Under the pieces are notes generated by a model. It was not told where the DNA came from. It searched no databases and saw nothing but the letters and a program-made list of their open reading frames with translations. 64,000 nt of DNA from Rhodocyclaceae bacterium (lineage in GTDB: Bacteria; Pseudomonadota; Gammaproteobacteria; Burkholderiales; Rhodocyclaceae). How positions within the stretch are numbered: the stretch's first letter is position 1; every line of letters starts with the position of its first letter. Position numbers and translations under genes: made by a program. This document shows positions 30,896 through 39,990 of the stretch, piece by piece. Location of the stretch: assembly GCA_016791115.1 (NCBI GenBank), contig JAEUNL010000067.1, forward strand, positions 1-64,000, written 5' to 3'.

Positions 30896-33271
30896 TCATG
30901 CGAGTGCCGTTGCCTCGGCCTGTTCGATCGGCCGGCGCTTGCTGCCGACGATGAATTCGGGGCGGAACACATAGACGATCGCCGGCATGATGAACAGCGC
31001 ACTGAACGCCGAGATGAACAGCCACAAGCCGATGAGCACACCCATGTCGGCCTGCAGGCGCAATGATGAGAAGCTCCACAGGACCACACTGGTGATCAGC
31101 GTTGCGGCGGTGATGAGCACCCCCTTGCCCGGCCCGAGAATCGCGCTGACGATCGCCCTTTCGATGTTGTGCGAGTGATGCAACTCCTCGCGGATGCCAT
31201 CGACGATGTAGAAGCTGTAGTCAACGCCGAGACCGATACCGAGTGCCACGACCGGCAGGGTATTGATGTTCATGCCGATGCCCTGCCACGCCATGTAGCT
31301 GAAGGTGATGGTGTTCGACAGCAGCACCGGGATCATGAAGAAAACCCCGGCCACCGTGGATCGATAGGTGACCGTGCAGCACACCACCAGCACGAGCAGT
31401 GCGAGCGCAATCGCCTCGATCTGGCCGGACAGGATCACTTCGTTTACCGCGGCGAGCACCCCGACCAGCCCGCCTGCCAGCAGGTATTGCGCATCCTTGA
31501 CCGGATTCTGCTCGACGTACTCGCGTACCCGCGCCACCGCGGTGCGGATCGTCTCGCCCTGGTGATCGCGGAAGAACAGGGTCACCGAACCGTTGCGGGC
31601 CTCCATGTCGGCGTAACGGTCCATGTCGCCGGGGTCCGACCCCGACACGAACATGTAGGTCAGTTCGCCGTTCTCGTCCGCCGACTGCCCGACCTCCTGG
31701 TACATCGGATTGCCTTCGCGCAACACGCGCTTCACCTGCGGCAGGATGTCGGCGATCGAGATGCTTCCCCCGACTTCCGGCTGGGCCTCCATGTATTTCT
31801 GGAAGCGTGTCATGTGCGCGAGCACCTCCGGCTCGCGCAGCACGCCGGGCTGATCGCCCGCGACCACGACGAACATGCGATCCGACCCCTGGAACTGGCG
31901 GTTGATGTCCGAAGCATCGCGGTTGTAGCTGGAGTCCGGCCACAGGATGGGCGAACCCGGGTTCGCGTCGCCGACCTTCAGGTTGAACGCGTAGAGCCCC
32001 GACACGACGAACACGATCAGCGAACCGCCGAGTACTGCGTAGCGCGCGCGGGTGGTAACCACCTTGGAGCACAGGTTCAGCACCGCATTGAGAATCGGCG
32101 AGATGTTGATCGGGTGCAGAACCCGACGACGCGTACTGCAGTACGACAGCATGACGGGAGTCAGCGTCAGCGCCGTGACGAAGATCGTCAGCACCCAGAC
32201 CGTTCCGATGTAGGAGATTTTCTGCAGCATCGGGATCGGCGTAAGCGCCACGATGAGTACGCATCCGGCATCAGCTACGATCGCAAGCAGGCTTGGCTTG
32301 AACAGGTTGCGTGCGCTCGCCCGTGCCGCCGCCTCGGCGCTTGTGGCACCGCGCTCGATCTCGTCGTCGAAACGCGATATCAACTGCACCGAGTTGGATA
32401 TCGCCTGCGCCGTGATCAGAAATGCCACGACGACAACCAGCGGGTCCAGGTGGAAGCCCATGATCTCGGCTGCGCCGAGCGCCCAGATTGCGCTGATCAG
32501 GCCGGCCAGCAGCGGGAGCAGCGTTCCGTGAGCCGTACGTGTGATCAGGCACAGCAGAAGCACGAGTGCGACCACTGCCGCGACAAAGATCATCAGAGTC
32601 TCGTGGAGGTAGAAGTTGACCCAGCCATAGAGCACGGGTTCTCCGACCACGCGAACCTGGACACCTTCGCCCTTGGCCTCTTCCACCAGTTTCATGATCT
32701 GGTTGAAGGCCTTGGTGTAGTCGATCGCGCCGTCGTTGAAGTCGACCGTCACCAGTGTCGCCTTCAGGTCCATCGACACATACGGCCCGTAGACCAGCGG
32801 ATTGTTGAGCACCGACTCGCGCAGCGCCGCCAGTTCGGCGTCATTGCGCGGCAGTTCCGGCCACATCAGCGGCCGCGATTCGACACCTTCTGTCGACGCC
32901 CTGACTTCCTTCAGTTTCTTCGAGGCGAGCGAGATGATCTGATAGGTATCGACGCCTTCGACCAGTTGCAGGCCCTTCGTGACATCCTGCACCTTGCGCA
33001 GGAAGGGGACATTGAAGATGTCGCCCTTTTCGGCCTCGAGCATGATGCTGACCATGTTCGAGCCGCCGAAAGTCGACTTGAAGCGCTGATTGACCTGCAC
33101 ATAGGGGTGGTTCGTCGGCAACAGATCGCTGAATACGGACTTCACTTCGATCCGGCTTGCCAGTACGCCCATCACGATCGTCATCGCGAGAATCGCGACG
33201 ATGACCAACACGCGGTTTCTGATCAGGCCCGCAAAGACGTGATCGATGCGGCCAAAGGTTTCATTCTTCAT
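30896..33271 (-). CDS. MMPL/RND-family transporter
   Basis: A 791-residue inner-membrane protein of the MMPL/hydrophobe RND type. There is one hydrophobic segment at about 18-40, a large periplasmic domain, five clustered segments (about 240-400), another periplasmic domain, and a second cluster (about 620-770). Such half-size RND proteins move lipids, sterols or other hydrophobic molecules using the proton gradient. The start overlaps the stop of the YCF48-like gene by ATGA, showing tight coupling. Direction of transport (import or export) cannot be read from sequence. Confidence 0.92.
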   Translation of the reverse strand: MKNETFGRIDHVFAGLIRNRVLVIVAILAMTIVMGVLASRIEVKSVFSDLLPTNHPYVQVNQRFKSTFGGSNMVSIMLEAEKGDIFNVPFLRKVQDVTKGLQLVEGVDTYQIISLASKKLKEVRASTEGVESRPLMWPELPRNDAELAALRESVLNNPLVYGPYVSMDLKATLVTVDFNDGAIDYTKAFNQIMKLVEEAKGEGVQVRVVGEPVLYGWVNFYLHETLMIFVAAVVALVLLLCLITRTAHGTLLPLLAGLISAIWALGAAEIMGFHLDPLVVVVAFLITAQAISNSVQLISRFDDEIERGATSAEAAARASARNLFKPSLLAIVADAGCVLIVALTPIPMLQKISYIGTVWVLTIFVTALTLTPVMLSYCSTRRRVLHPINISPILNAVLNLCSKVVTTRARYAVLGGSLIVFVVSGLYAFNLKVGDANPGSPILWPDSSYNRDASDINRQFQGSDRMFVVVAGDQPGVLREPEVLAHMTRFQKYMEAQPEVGGSISIADILPQVKRVLREGNPMYQEVGQSADENGELTYMFVSGSDPGDMDRYADMEARNGSVTLFFRDHQGETIRTAVARVREYVEQNPVKDAQYLLAGGLVGVLAAVNEVILSGQIEAIALALLVLVVCCTVTYRSTVAGVFFMIPVLLSNTITFSYMAWQGIGMNINTLPVVALGIGLGVDYSFYIVDGIREELHHSHNIERAIVSAILGPGKGVLITAATLITSVVLWSFSSLRLQADMGVLIGLWLFISAFSALFIMPAIVYVFRPEFIVGSKRRPIEQAEATALA

Positions 33272-34299
33272 TTCCGGGCTCCTTCGCTGCTCGTGGCGCC
33301 CGCCGCAAACCTGCCCTCCTCGATCGCAGCGAGGTTCATCCCCGCCAGCACGTAGCGCTCGCCTGCCTTGACCACCTGCGTACGCCAGGCGACATCGCCG
33401 GGCATGACGCGTCCTACTGTCCATTTCCCTGCATCGGCATCAGCAGTGGCCACCACGCCCTTGTCACCGATGGCGAGCCAACGGTCTTCGTCCCAGATCA
33501 CCTGGAAGAAGTGTTCGCGCGTCAACCCCGCAACGACGTTCCAGTGCTGGCCGCCATCCCGGGTCGTCAGCAGCGTTCCCGTCAGCCCCACTGACACGCC
33601 GTGGCTCGCATCGCGGAAGGCGACACTCATCAGGCTGACCTTGTTGGCCGTCTCCACCGAATTCCAGGTCGCGCCACCGTCGCTGGTCAGCAGAACCGAG
33701 CCGAATTCCCCCACCGCCCAGCCGTTCTTGCCGACGAAGGCAATGTCGTTCAGTCCGCGGTCCTCGGCGTCCAGAACCCGCTGCCATGTTTTGCCACGAT
33801 CCGCAGATCGCAACATCGCATTGAACTCGCCGACTACCCACGCGTTGTCGTCCGCAATGCGGACACGCAGGAATTTCGAGGGGTGATCCGATGCCGGCAC
33901 GTTTGCCGCAACCCAGCTCCGGCCGCCGTCGTGCGTGTAGCGAATCGCACCGCCGTTCCCCACTGCCACGGCACTCTGGCTGTCCCATGCGGCAATCGAC
34001 ATGAGGTTGACGTTGATGCCACTGTCCTGGCGCACCCAGGATGTGCCGCCATCCTCGCTGCGAACGATCTTTCCGGTCGATCCCACCGCCCAGACCACTT
34101 TTTCGTCCACCAGCGTCAGGCCGAAGAAGTTGTCGCGACGCTCGATGGCCGGCGGATCCACCTTCTGGATTCGCGCCTCGGCCTTGACGAACAAGCCCGC
34201 GTAGAGCAGACCCCCGATGATGAGCAGCGGCACGCTCGACGTGAACACCGTCGCCAGCGCCCGCGCATTGCCGCCGAATTTTCTTAGAACACGCAACAT
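33268..34299 (-). CDS. YCF48-like beta-propeller protein with signal anchor
   Basis: A 343-residue protein. An N-terminal hydrophobic anchor (about 18-40, VFTSSVPLLIIGGLLYAGLF) is followed by repeated BNR/YCF48-type blades such as GKIVRSEDGGTSWVRQDS, GAIRYTHDGGRSWVAAN and GTLLTTRDGGQHWNVV. The propeller would sit in the periplasm. Family members are regularly coded beside MMPL/DUF1302/DUF1329 genes and may be assembly or docking factors for that transporter (inference). The start ATG at 34299 matches the hydrophobic N-terminus. It is the first gene of the four-gene envelope operon. Confidence 0.88.
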   Translation of the reverse strand: MLRVLRKFGGNARALATVFTSSVPLLIIGGLLYAGLFVKAEARIQKVDPPAIERRDNFFGLTLVDEKVVWAVGSTGKIVRSEDGGTSWVRQDSGINVNLMSIAAWDSQSAVAVGNGGAIRYTHDGGRSWVAANVPASDHPSKFLRVRIADDNAWVVGEFNAMLRSADRGKTWQRVLDAEDRGLNDIAFVGKNGWAVGEFGSVLLTSDGGATWNSVETANKVSLMSVAFRDASHGVSVGLTGTLLTTRDGGQHWNVVAGLTREHFFQVIWDEDRWLAIGDKGVVATADADAGKWTVGRVMPGDVAWRTQVVKAGERYVLAGMNLAAIEEGRFAAGATSSEGARK

Positions 34300-34330
34300 T
34301 CGCCGTCTCCTCTGCGAATCCCGCCGCAGC

Positions 34331-34367
34331 GGGGTGGCTTGCGCCGAGCTACGGCGCAAGCCACCCC
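34331..34367 (-). other. 16-bp perfect hairpin between acxC and the envelope operon
   Basis: GGGGTGGCTTGCGCCG and its exact complement enclose a five-base loop, 32 bp upstream of the YCF48-like start. There is no T-run, so it is more like an mRNA-stability, processing or attenuation structure than a classical terminator. Confidence 0.5.
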
Positions 34368-34444
34368 GACCGGTCGGAGTCGTTCATTCGTTCCTGCTTT
34401 TGTGTGCCACGGTGCCGGCACGATGCCACCGGCACCTGCCCCTG

Positions 34445-34470
34445 GCCGGCGCCCCGATCGGGGCGCCGGC
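34445..34470 (-). terminator. 26-bp palindrome after acxC
   Basis: GCCGGCGCCCC-GATC-GGGGCGCCGGC is a perfect palindrome 36 bp downstream of the acxC stop. It is very stable but has no T-run, so its role as terminator is uncertain. Confidence 0.4.
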
Positions 34471-34506
34471 ACCCGGGCGCCGGGCTGCCGCCCGGCCGCT
34501 ACGGCA

Positions 34507-35010
34507 TCAAGCCGCTCTTTCCGGCACGGGCAATCCCACCCAGTCCTTGTAGAACGCCTCGATGTCCGGCTCGAAGTCATGAATCACCGGATACCAGGGG
34601 GTGGGAGCCTCGACGTCGTGCATGACGCCGCACGTCGGGCAGTAGTACTCGCGATAGACCTGCCATTGCGTGTCCGGCGCCATCAGCTTCGGATACACCT
34701 CGGCCATCGCCTCCTCGGTGTCGCGCACGTAGATCGCTGCGTGCAGCTTCCAGTTCTGGCGGTAGTCGCAGAACTCGTGGCCGCAGTCGCACTTGATCAG
34801 CCACTGCTTCGTCTTGGCCGACTGCACGATGTACATGTGCGGTCCCAGCGGCAGGACGATGCGGTCCTTGAAGCTCACCTTCTTCTGCAACGCCTCGACG
34901 TACTGGGCAAAACGGCTGTTGTCCTTCGGCATCGACAGCATGCGGAAGGTGGTCTCCCAGTCCAGCGTGCCCTCGACCAGGTGTGCGACCTGTTCATTGG
35001 TGTATGACAT
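34507..35010 (-). CDS. acxC: acetone carboxylase, gamma subunit
   Basis: A 167-residue small subunit of the alpha2-beta2-gamma2 acetone carboxylase. The sequence follows known AcxC proteins from end to end, including RIVLPLGPHMYIVQ, CDCGHEFCDYRQNWKL, YYCPTCG and APTPWYPVIHDFEPDIEAFY. The CxC/C and CxxC cysteines look like a zinc site. It is the third gene of acxABC, 39 bp after acxB, with AAGGAG before the ATG. Confidence 0.95.
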   Translation of the reverse strand: MSYTNEQVAHLVEGTLDWETTFRMLSMPKDNSRFAQYVEALQKKVSFKDRIVLPLGPHMYIVQSAKTKQWLIKCDCGHEFCDYRQNWKLHAAIYVRDTEEAMAEVYPKLMAPDTQWQVYREYYCPTCGVMHDVEAPTPWYPVIHDFEPDIEAFYKDWVGLPVPERAA

Positions 35011-35049
35011 TTGTTGCTCCTTGATTCTCGAATTGGTGACGGGTCCGGA

Positions 35050-37374
35050 TCATTCTTCGACCTGGACGACGGTCGTGACGTCGGGCATCAGCGAGAGGTC
35101 CATGCGGTGCTTGGAGCCATAGGTGGGCACGCCCAGTTCGCTTTCCAGCAACGCCCAGTCCGCCGGCAAACTCCAGAATTCCTTGAACTTTCGCGTGAAC
35201 TTCTCGGACAGCGCAAAGCTCGTCGCGAACATGTGCTGGACCTGGACAGAAGCGTGCTTGTTGATGATGCGTTCGCGCTCTTCCTTCATCCACTCGCGTG
35301 TCGGCACTGCCCGTGCAAGGCGTTCCTTGCGGACTTCCGCGCGGCGCGCCTTGGTCTTGGCCGAATCGACCGTCCACACGCCCTTCGCGTCCTGGCTGAT
35401 GACCGCCCCATAGACCTTGCGCGCGTACTCCGGCAGCAGGAACTGCTGGTTGAGGTCGTTCTCGATCGCCTTGGGTTCGCGGTCGAGCGGATCGCCGAAG
35501 CCGGGCCCGCCACGCAGATAGTTCAGGTAGAGATCGTGGTTGTCGTAGCAGTCTTCGGTCGTCATGCACTGCTTGTCGCGCTTGACGATCGCGGTCGCGT
35601 CGAGGTGGCGCTCGTAGTCGGGGCGCGTCGGATCGAGATCCCCGCCCAGCGGGAGGGTGTCGCCCGTGGCGATTCGCTCCTTGAGGCCGGTCTTGTGCGC
35701 TTCGAAACGATAGCCGGTGGCCGACGGATAGCCGCCCATCATGCCCCAGTCGCTGTTCATGAAGCCGTTGCCCATGAAGAACATGGTCCAGTCCTGTGCG
35801 TTCCAGACCATGCGCAACGTCTCGAAGCCGCAACCGCCGCGGTACTTGCCGTAGCCACCCGAGTTGGTCTTGACGTTGCGGCCCAGATACAGCAGCGGCT
35901 CGGCCATTTCCCAGATCTCGATGTCGCCCATGTCGCCTTCGGGGTTCCAAATCGCAGCGGCATGGTTGAGGCCGTCCTTGATCGCGCAAGCGCCGGTGCC
36001 GCAGGAGCTGGCCTCGAAGCTGTTGACCGCGTGGATCTCGCCGTCCTGGTTGATGCCACCGCCCTGCAGCCAGTTCGACGTATTGGCGTTGCCGGCGTTG
36101 ACTTCTTCGAGGTAGCCGCGGCTGAAGTACGACTGCGACAGGCCACGCCACAGCGCCGCCCAGCCCGAAACCAGGAAGTGCCAGGCGTAGGCATGGCCGG
36201 TGCGGCGATCGTCCGGGTTGCACCAGGTGCCCTTGGGCAGGCGGAACTCGGTTGCGTAGTAGGCGCCATCGTTGATGCGCTGCGTCGGCACCAGCGTCTG
36301 ACACATCATCACCCAGATGCCGGACGTAAAGGCAACCTGGTGGGCATTGAAGGTATGCCAGCCCCAGCGGCTCGCGCCCTCGAAGTCGAGACGCCACTTG
36401 CCATCCGGCTTGATCGTCATCTCGCAGGGCGAGTGCATGATCGAATCGAGCTTGGCAAAGGCGTTGGACACCTGCACGTCGTCATGCTTGTAAGGCACGT
36501 CGACGAAGGAAACCTTGCGATAAACGCCAGGCAGGGTCATCGCCTTGATGCGGCTCATCAGGCCACGGCGACCTTCCTCGATCACCTCGTAGGCAAACTT
36601 CTCGTACGCTTCGATGCCGTCGGCGCGGATCACCTCTTCCACCAACTCGCGGATCATGTGGCAACCGGCAATGCGTGTACGCTCGTCGAGGATCCAGTAC
36701 TTGGGCGTGCGAACCGAGCGCTGGGATTCATGCAGCCAGTCGCGCAGCGGCGTGTCGTTCACCCCGGTCTTGCGGCAGGTGATCATGTAGCCGTCGCCGA
36801 AGCGCTGCGTCTGGCCGGTGGACATGGAACCCGGCGTAACGGAGCCGGTGTCGATCACGTGCGTCACGCCACCAACCCAGCCGATCAGGCGGTCTTCCCA
36901 GAAGATCGGCACGATCGTCGCGATGTCGCAGGGGTGCACGTTGCCGATTGCGCAATCATTGTTGGTGAACATGTCACCGGGATTGATGCCGGGGTTGGCC
37001 TCCCAGTTGTTCTCGATCATGTACTTGATCGCCGCGCCCATCGTTCCGACGTGGATGATGATGCCGGTCGAAGTCAGCACGCAGTCGCCGACCGCGTTGT
37101 AGAGCGTGAAGCACAATTCGCCTTCCTGCTCGACGATCGGGCTGGCCGCGATCTTCTTGGCGGTTTCGCGTGCATGCACCAGGCCGCCGCGCAGCTTCGA
37201 GAACAGCTTCTCGTAGCCGATCGGGTCGGAATCGCGCAGCTCCAGTTTCTCAAGTCCGTTGTAGCAGCCGGTGGACTGTGTCCGGGCAATGATGCCGTCG
37301 CGAAACTGCTTCAGCGTCTGGCCGTTCTTCAGCAGGTCGGCGAAACCGGTTTCCTTGTTGCTCATCATGTTCAT
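35050..37374 (-). CDS. acxB: acetone carboxylase, alpha subunit (HyuB type)
   Basis: A 774-residue hydantoinase-B/oxoprolinase-type subunit, the expected length for AcxB (about 776). In characterised enzymes this subunit holds the manganese site where acetone enolate is carboxylated. Conserved stretches include GDMFTNNDCAIGNVHPCDIATIVPIFW, WVGGVTHVIDTG and GGCGFETLRMVWN. Start ATG at 37374 with AGGAGAG seven bases upstream. It follows acxA by 12 bp. No disrupted motif is seen. Confidence 0.94.
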   Translation of the reverse strand: MNMMSNKETGFADLLKNGQTLKQFRDGIIARTQSTGCYNGLEKLELRDSDPIGYEKLFSKLRGGLVHARETAKKIAASPIVEQEGELCFTLYNAVGDCVLTSTGIIIHVGTMGAAIKYMIENNWEANPGINPGDMFTNNDCAIGNVHPCDIATIVPIFWEDRLIGWVGGVTHVIDTGSVTPGSMSTGQTQRFGDGYMITCRKTGVNDTPLRDWLHESQRSVRTPKYWILDERTRIAGCHMIRELVEEVIRADGIEAYEKFAYEVIEEGRRGLMSRIKAMTLPGVYRKVSFVDVPYKHDDVQVSNAFAKLDSIMHSPCEMTIKPDGKWRLDFEGASRWGWHTFNAHQVAFTSGIWVMMCQTLVPTQRINDGAYYATEFRLPKGTWCNPDDRRTGHAYAWHFLVSGWAALWRGLSQSYFSRGYLEEVNAGNANTSNWLQGGGINQDGEIHAVNSFEASSCGTGACAIKDGLNHAAAIWNPEGDMGDIEIWEMAEPLLYLGRNVKTNSGGYGKYRGGCGFETLRMVWNAQDWTMFFMGNGFMNSDWGMMGGYPSATGYRFEAHKTGLKERIATGDTLPLGGDLDPTRPDYERHLDATAIVKRDKQCMTTEDCYDNHDLYLNYLRGGPGFGDPLDREPKAIENDLNQQFLLPEYARKVYGAVISQDAKGVWTVDSAKTKARRAEVRKERLARAVPTREWMKEERERIINKHASVQVQHMFATSFALSEKFTRKFKEFWSLPADWALLESELGVPTYGSKHRMDLSLMPDVTTVVQVEE

Positions 37375-37386
37375 TTGAGTCTCTCC

Positions 37387-39534
37387 TTACTTCACTTCTT
37401 TCAGGTGGAAGAGGCGATGCTTGTCGATGGTGGTCTCGAAACCGTCCGGCACCACGAAGGTCGTCGCATCCGACTCGATGATCGCGGGTCCCACGATGCG
37501 GTTGCCGGCCTTGAGCGATTCCATCTTCCAGATGACCGCATCGACCCACTTCTTGTGGCGGTAGAACGGACGGGTGCCGAGGCGCGCCTCCGGCGGCGGC
37601 GTCGGGCCTGCATCTGGATCCTCGGGAAGCACCGGCTTCTGCGTCGCCACGGTTCCGCGCATGATTGCGCCCGTGATCGAGAAGCCCAGCTCCGGGGAAC
37701 GCGCCGAGCTTGCATAGACGCGTCCGTAGGTATTCTCGAAAGCATCGACGATGCGGTTCCAATCATCGGCAGTGCCAGCGCTCGACACCGGCGAAACGAT
37801 CTCGAGGTCGTTCAACTGGCCCATGTACTGCATCTTGTAGCCCGGGATCAGCATCACATCCTCGGCCTTGAAGCCGTTGATCACGAACTCGTCTATCACC
37901 TTGGCTGCCAGCTCGGACCAGGCTTCCTGCAGCGTGCAACAGGCTTTCGCCTTGTCGGCGTCGCTGGCGGTCTGGGGCAGGCCCAGATCGACCGACTTGT
38001 CGTAGCGATACTCGAAATCGGCACATGCGCAACCGAAGGCAGAGAACCCTGCGGCCCATGCCGGCACCACGACGTCCTTGAATCCCACCCCTTCGGTGTA
38101 ACCGTACGTATGAACCGGGCCGGCACCGCCGTAGGAGAAGCAGGTAAACTCAGCCGGGTTGTAGCCCTTGGCACTGATGTTGGCGCGCAGATACTCCGAC
38201 AGCGTGAGATCGAGCAACTCGATCACGCCGGCTGCGGCGTCCTCGACGGACAGACCGAGCGGGTCCGCGATCTGCACCTTGATGTGGTCGCGCGCACGCT
38301 GCACGTCGAGCTTGATCGCGCCGCCCAGGAAGTTGTTCGGATTGAGGTAACCCAGCACGACGTGACAGTCCGACACCGAAACGGTATCCAGGCCGCTCTC
38401 CGGCCAGCAGGTGCCGACGCGGTAGCCGGCGCTGTCCGGGCCGAGCTTGAGCGACTTCGAGTACGGATCGAGGCGCACGAAGCTGCCGGCGCCGGCACCG
38501 ACCGAATCCATCGCCACCAGCGGGAGCGACAGCACCAGCCGAGCCATGTCGGGATCCGACTTGATGGCGAAACTGCCCTTGGTGATCAGCGCGACGTCGA
38601 ACGACGTGCCGCCGATATCGGAGCAGGCAATGTTTTCGTCACCCAGCGCTTCGCCCAGCAGCTTGGAGCCGATCACGCCGCCGATCGGGCCCGAGACGAT
38701 GGTGCGGGCCAGCTCCTTTGCCTTCCAGGAGATCGTTCCGCCGTGCGTGGCCATGACGCGCAGATCGAACTTCGCGCCATGCTTCTTGAAGCGATCGCTC
38801 ACCTTCTTCAGCGTCTGGCGCGAAGGCTCGGCGCCGTATGCTTCAAGGATGGTGGTGTTCATCCGGTGGCTTTCCTTGCGCGACGGGTAGTAGTCCACCG
38901 AAGCGAAAACCGGAATGTCGACGCCAAGCTTCTTGAGTTCCTCCTTGACGATGTCGCGCGCACGCTGCTCGCTCTTCTCGTTCTTGTGAGACTGCAGCAG
39001 GCAGATGACGATGGCCTTGGAACCCGCTTCGACGAGTTCCTTCGTCGCGGCCCGGACTTCGTCCTCGCGCAGCGGAATCACCACCCTGCCCTGCACGTCG
39101 GTACGTTCGGTCACGCCACGCGTGCGCGACACGGGAACCAGCGGCTCGTCGTAGCGGTGCGTGTTGAGATGGATGCGATCCTCGAGCGCGTAGCCAAGGT
39201 AGCTCTGCAACGCACGGCCCATCGTGTGAACCTGCTCGAAGCCCTTGTTGCAGATGAGACCGACATCGAGCCCCTTGCGCATCAGGACCCGGTTCAGCAT
39301 CGCGGTACCGGAGTAAACGCAAGTGACGAGTTCCGGATACACATCGTCGACATTGCGATCCCAGTGGGCGAGCGCATCGACGGAAGAGTTGTAGATCGCG
39401 AGGGACTCGTCCCCCGGGTTGCTCTGTGCCTTGCCGACGACAAACCGTCCGTCATCGCGCACAAAGAAGGTGTCGGTCATGGTACCGCCCGCATCGATGC
39501 CCAGTACCTGGATCGACGAAGTCGCGACTGTCAT
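37387..39534 (-). CDS. acxA: acetone carboxylase, beta subunit (HyuA type)
   Basis: A 715-residue hydantoinase-A/oxoprolinase-type subunit, matching AcxA (about 717). It uses ATP to phosphorylate acetone and bicarbonate, giving acetoacetate with AMP and phosphate as products in characterised systems. The ATPase-fold motif GIDAGGTMTDTFFV is at the N-terminus, with SDIGGTSFDVALI and SYGGAGPVHTYGY further on. The start ATG at 39534 has AGGAGG upstream; the extra 46 codons of open frame lie over the promoter. It is first in acxABC and preceded by a sigma-54-type promoter. Confidence 0.95.
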   Translation of the reverse strand: MTVATSSIQVLGIDAGGTMTDTFFVRDDGRFVVGKAQSNPGDESLAIYNSSVDALAHWDRNVDDVYPELVTCVYSGTAMLNRVLMRKGLDVGLICNKGFEQVHTMGRALQSYLGYALEDRIHLNTHRYDEPLVPVSRTRGVTERTDVQGRVVIPLREDEVRAATKELVEAGSKAIVICLLQSHKNEKSEQRARDIVKEELKKLGVDIPVFASVDYYPSRKESHRMNTTILEAYGAEPSRQTLKKVSDRFKKHGAKFDLRVMATHGGTISWKAKELARTIVSGPIGGVIGSKLLGEALGDENIACSDIGGTSFDVALITKGSFAIKSDPDMARLVLSLPLVAMDSVGAGAGSFVRLDPYSKSLKLGPDSAGYRVGTCWPESGLDTVSVSDCHVVLGYLNPNNFLGGAIKLDVQRARDHIKVQIADPLGLSVEDAAAGVIELLDLTLSEYLRANISAKGYNPAEFTCFSYGGAGPVHTYGYTEGVGFKDVVVPAWAAGFSAFGCACADFEYRYDKSVDLGLPQTASDADKAKACCTLQEAWSELAAKVIDEFVINGFKAEDVMLIPGYKMQYMGQLNDLEIVSPVSSAGTADDWNRIVDAFENTYGRVYASSARSPELGFSITGAIMRGTVATQKPVLPEDPDAGPTPPPEARLGTRPFYRHKKWVDAVIWKMESLKAGNRIVGPAIIESDATTFVVPDGFETTIDKHRLFHLKEVK

Positions 39535-39641
39535 AGTTGGTGCCTCCTGAAGAATGGTTACTCTTTGCTTCGCTCTGCCGTTCAGCGACCCGGCGGGGCT
39601 CAAAGGATCGATTGCATTCGAATCGGTCGCACGCTTCAGTT

Positions 39642-39658
39642 CGCAACTTCGGGGCCAG
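39642..39658 (-). promoter_or_regulatory. sigma-54 promoter of acxABC
   Basis: The minus strand reads TGGCCCCGAAGTTGCG, with TGGC at -24, TTGC at -12 and exact GG-N10-GC spacing, about 108 bp upstream of the acxA start. A CGAATG-N11-CATTCG inverted repeat (39691-39713) lies 35-57 bp further upstream and could be an activator site. The rest of the 456-bp gap shows no gene. Confidence 0.7.
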
Positions 39659-39990
39659 CTTTGCCGGCGCATCTTTTCGTCACGGCTAAGCGAATGAAAT
39701 GACGATGCATTCGTCGCTGTTACCGCAATTCCTGTCGCGCCGCACCAAGTGTGGAATCAGGACGGTCGCCTCATCATCCGACCGAGAACCGGTCGGTCGC
39801 CCGAACGGCAAGTCGAACGAATCGGTGCAACGACGGTGGCATCGATCGAGCAGACGCGGACGGCAGGCCGGGCAAGCACCGCGCTTCACTGCGGCGTGGC
39901 AGCGGACGCTGCATGCCCTCTCTGCGAGAGCAGATATCCGGAAATCGATTCAATCGGCTGCTGGAATCGCAGCACAGGGGAAGTGCATCG

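Noticed and set aside
34396..34408. TGGCACACAAAAGC on the minus strand as a sigma-54 promoter for the envelope operon
   Set aside because: The -24 half is excellent but the spacing is GG-N9-GC, one base short, which sigma-54 promoters rarely tolerate.
34414..34428. TGGCATCGTGCCGGCA on the minus strand as a sigma-54 promoter for the envelope operon
   Set aside because: The spacing is right but the -12 is CGGC rather than TTGC, and GG-N10-GC is frequent by chance in such GC-rich DNA.
35011..39702. A 1563-codon plus-strand open frame opposite acxABC
   Set aside because: Antisense shadow of the acetone carboxylase genes, with no domain recognisable in its translation.
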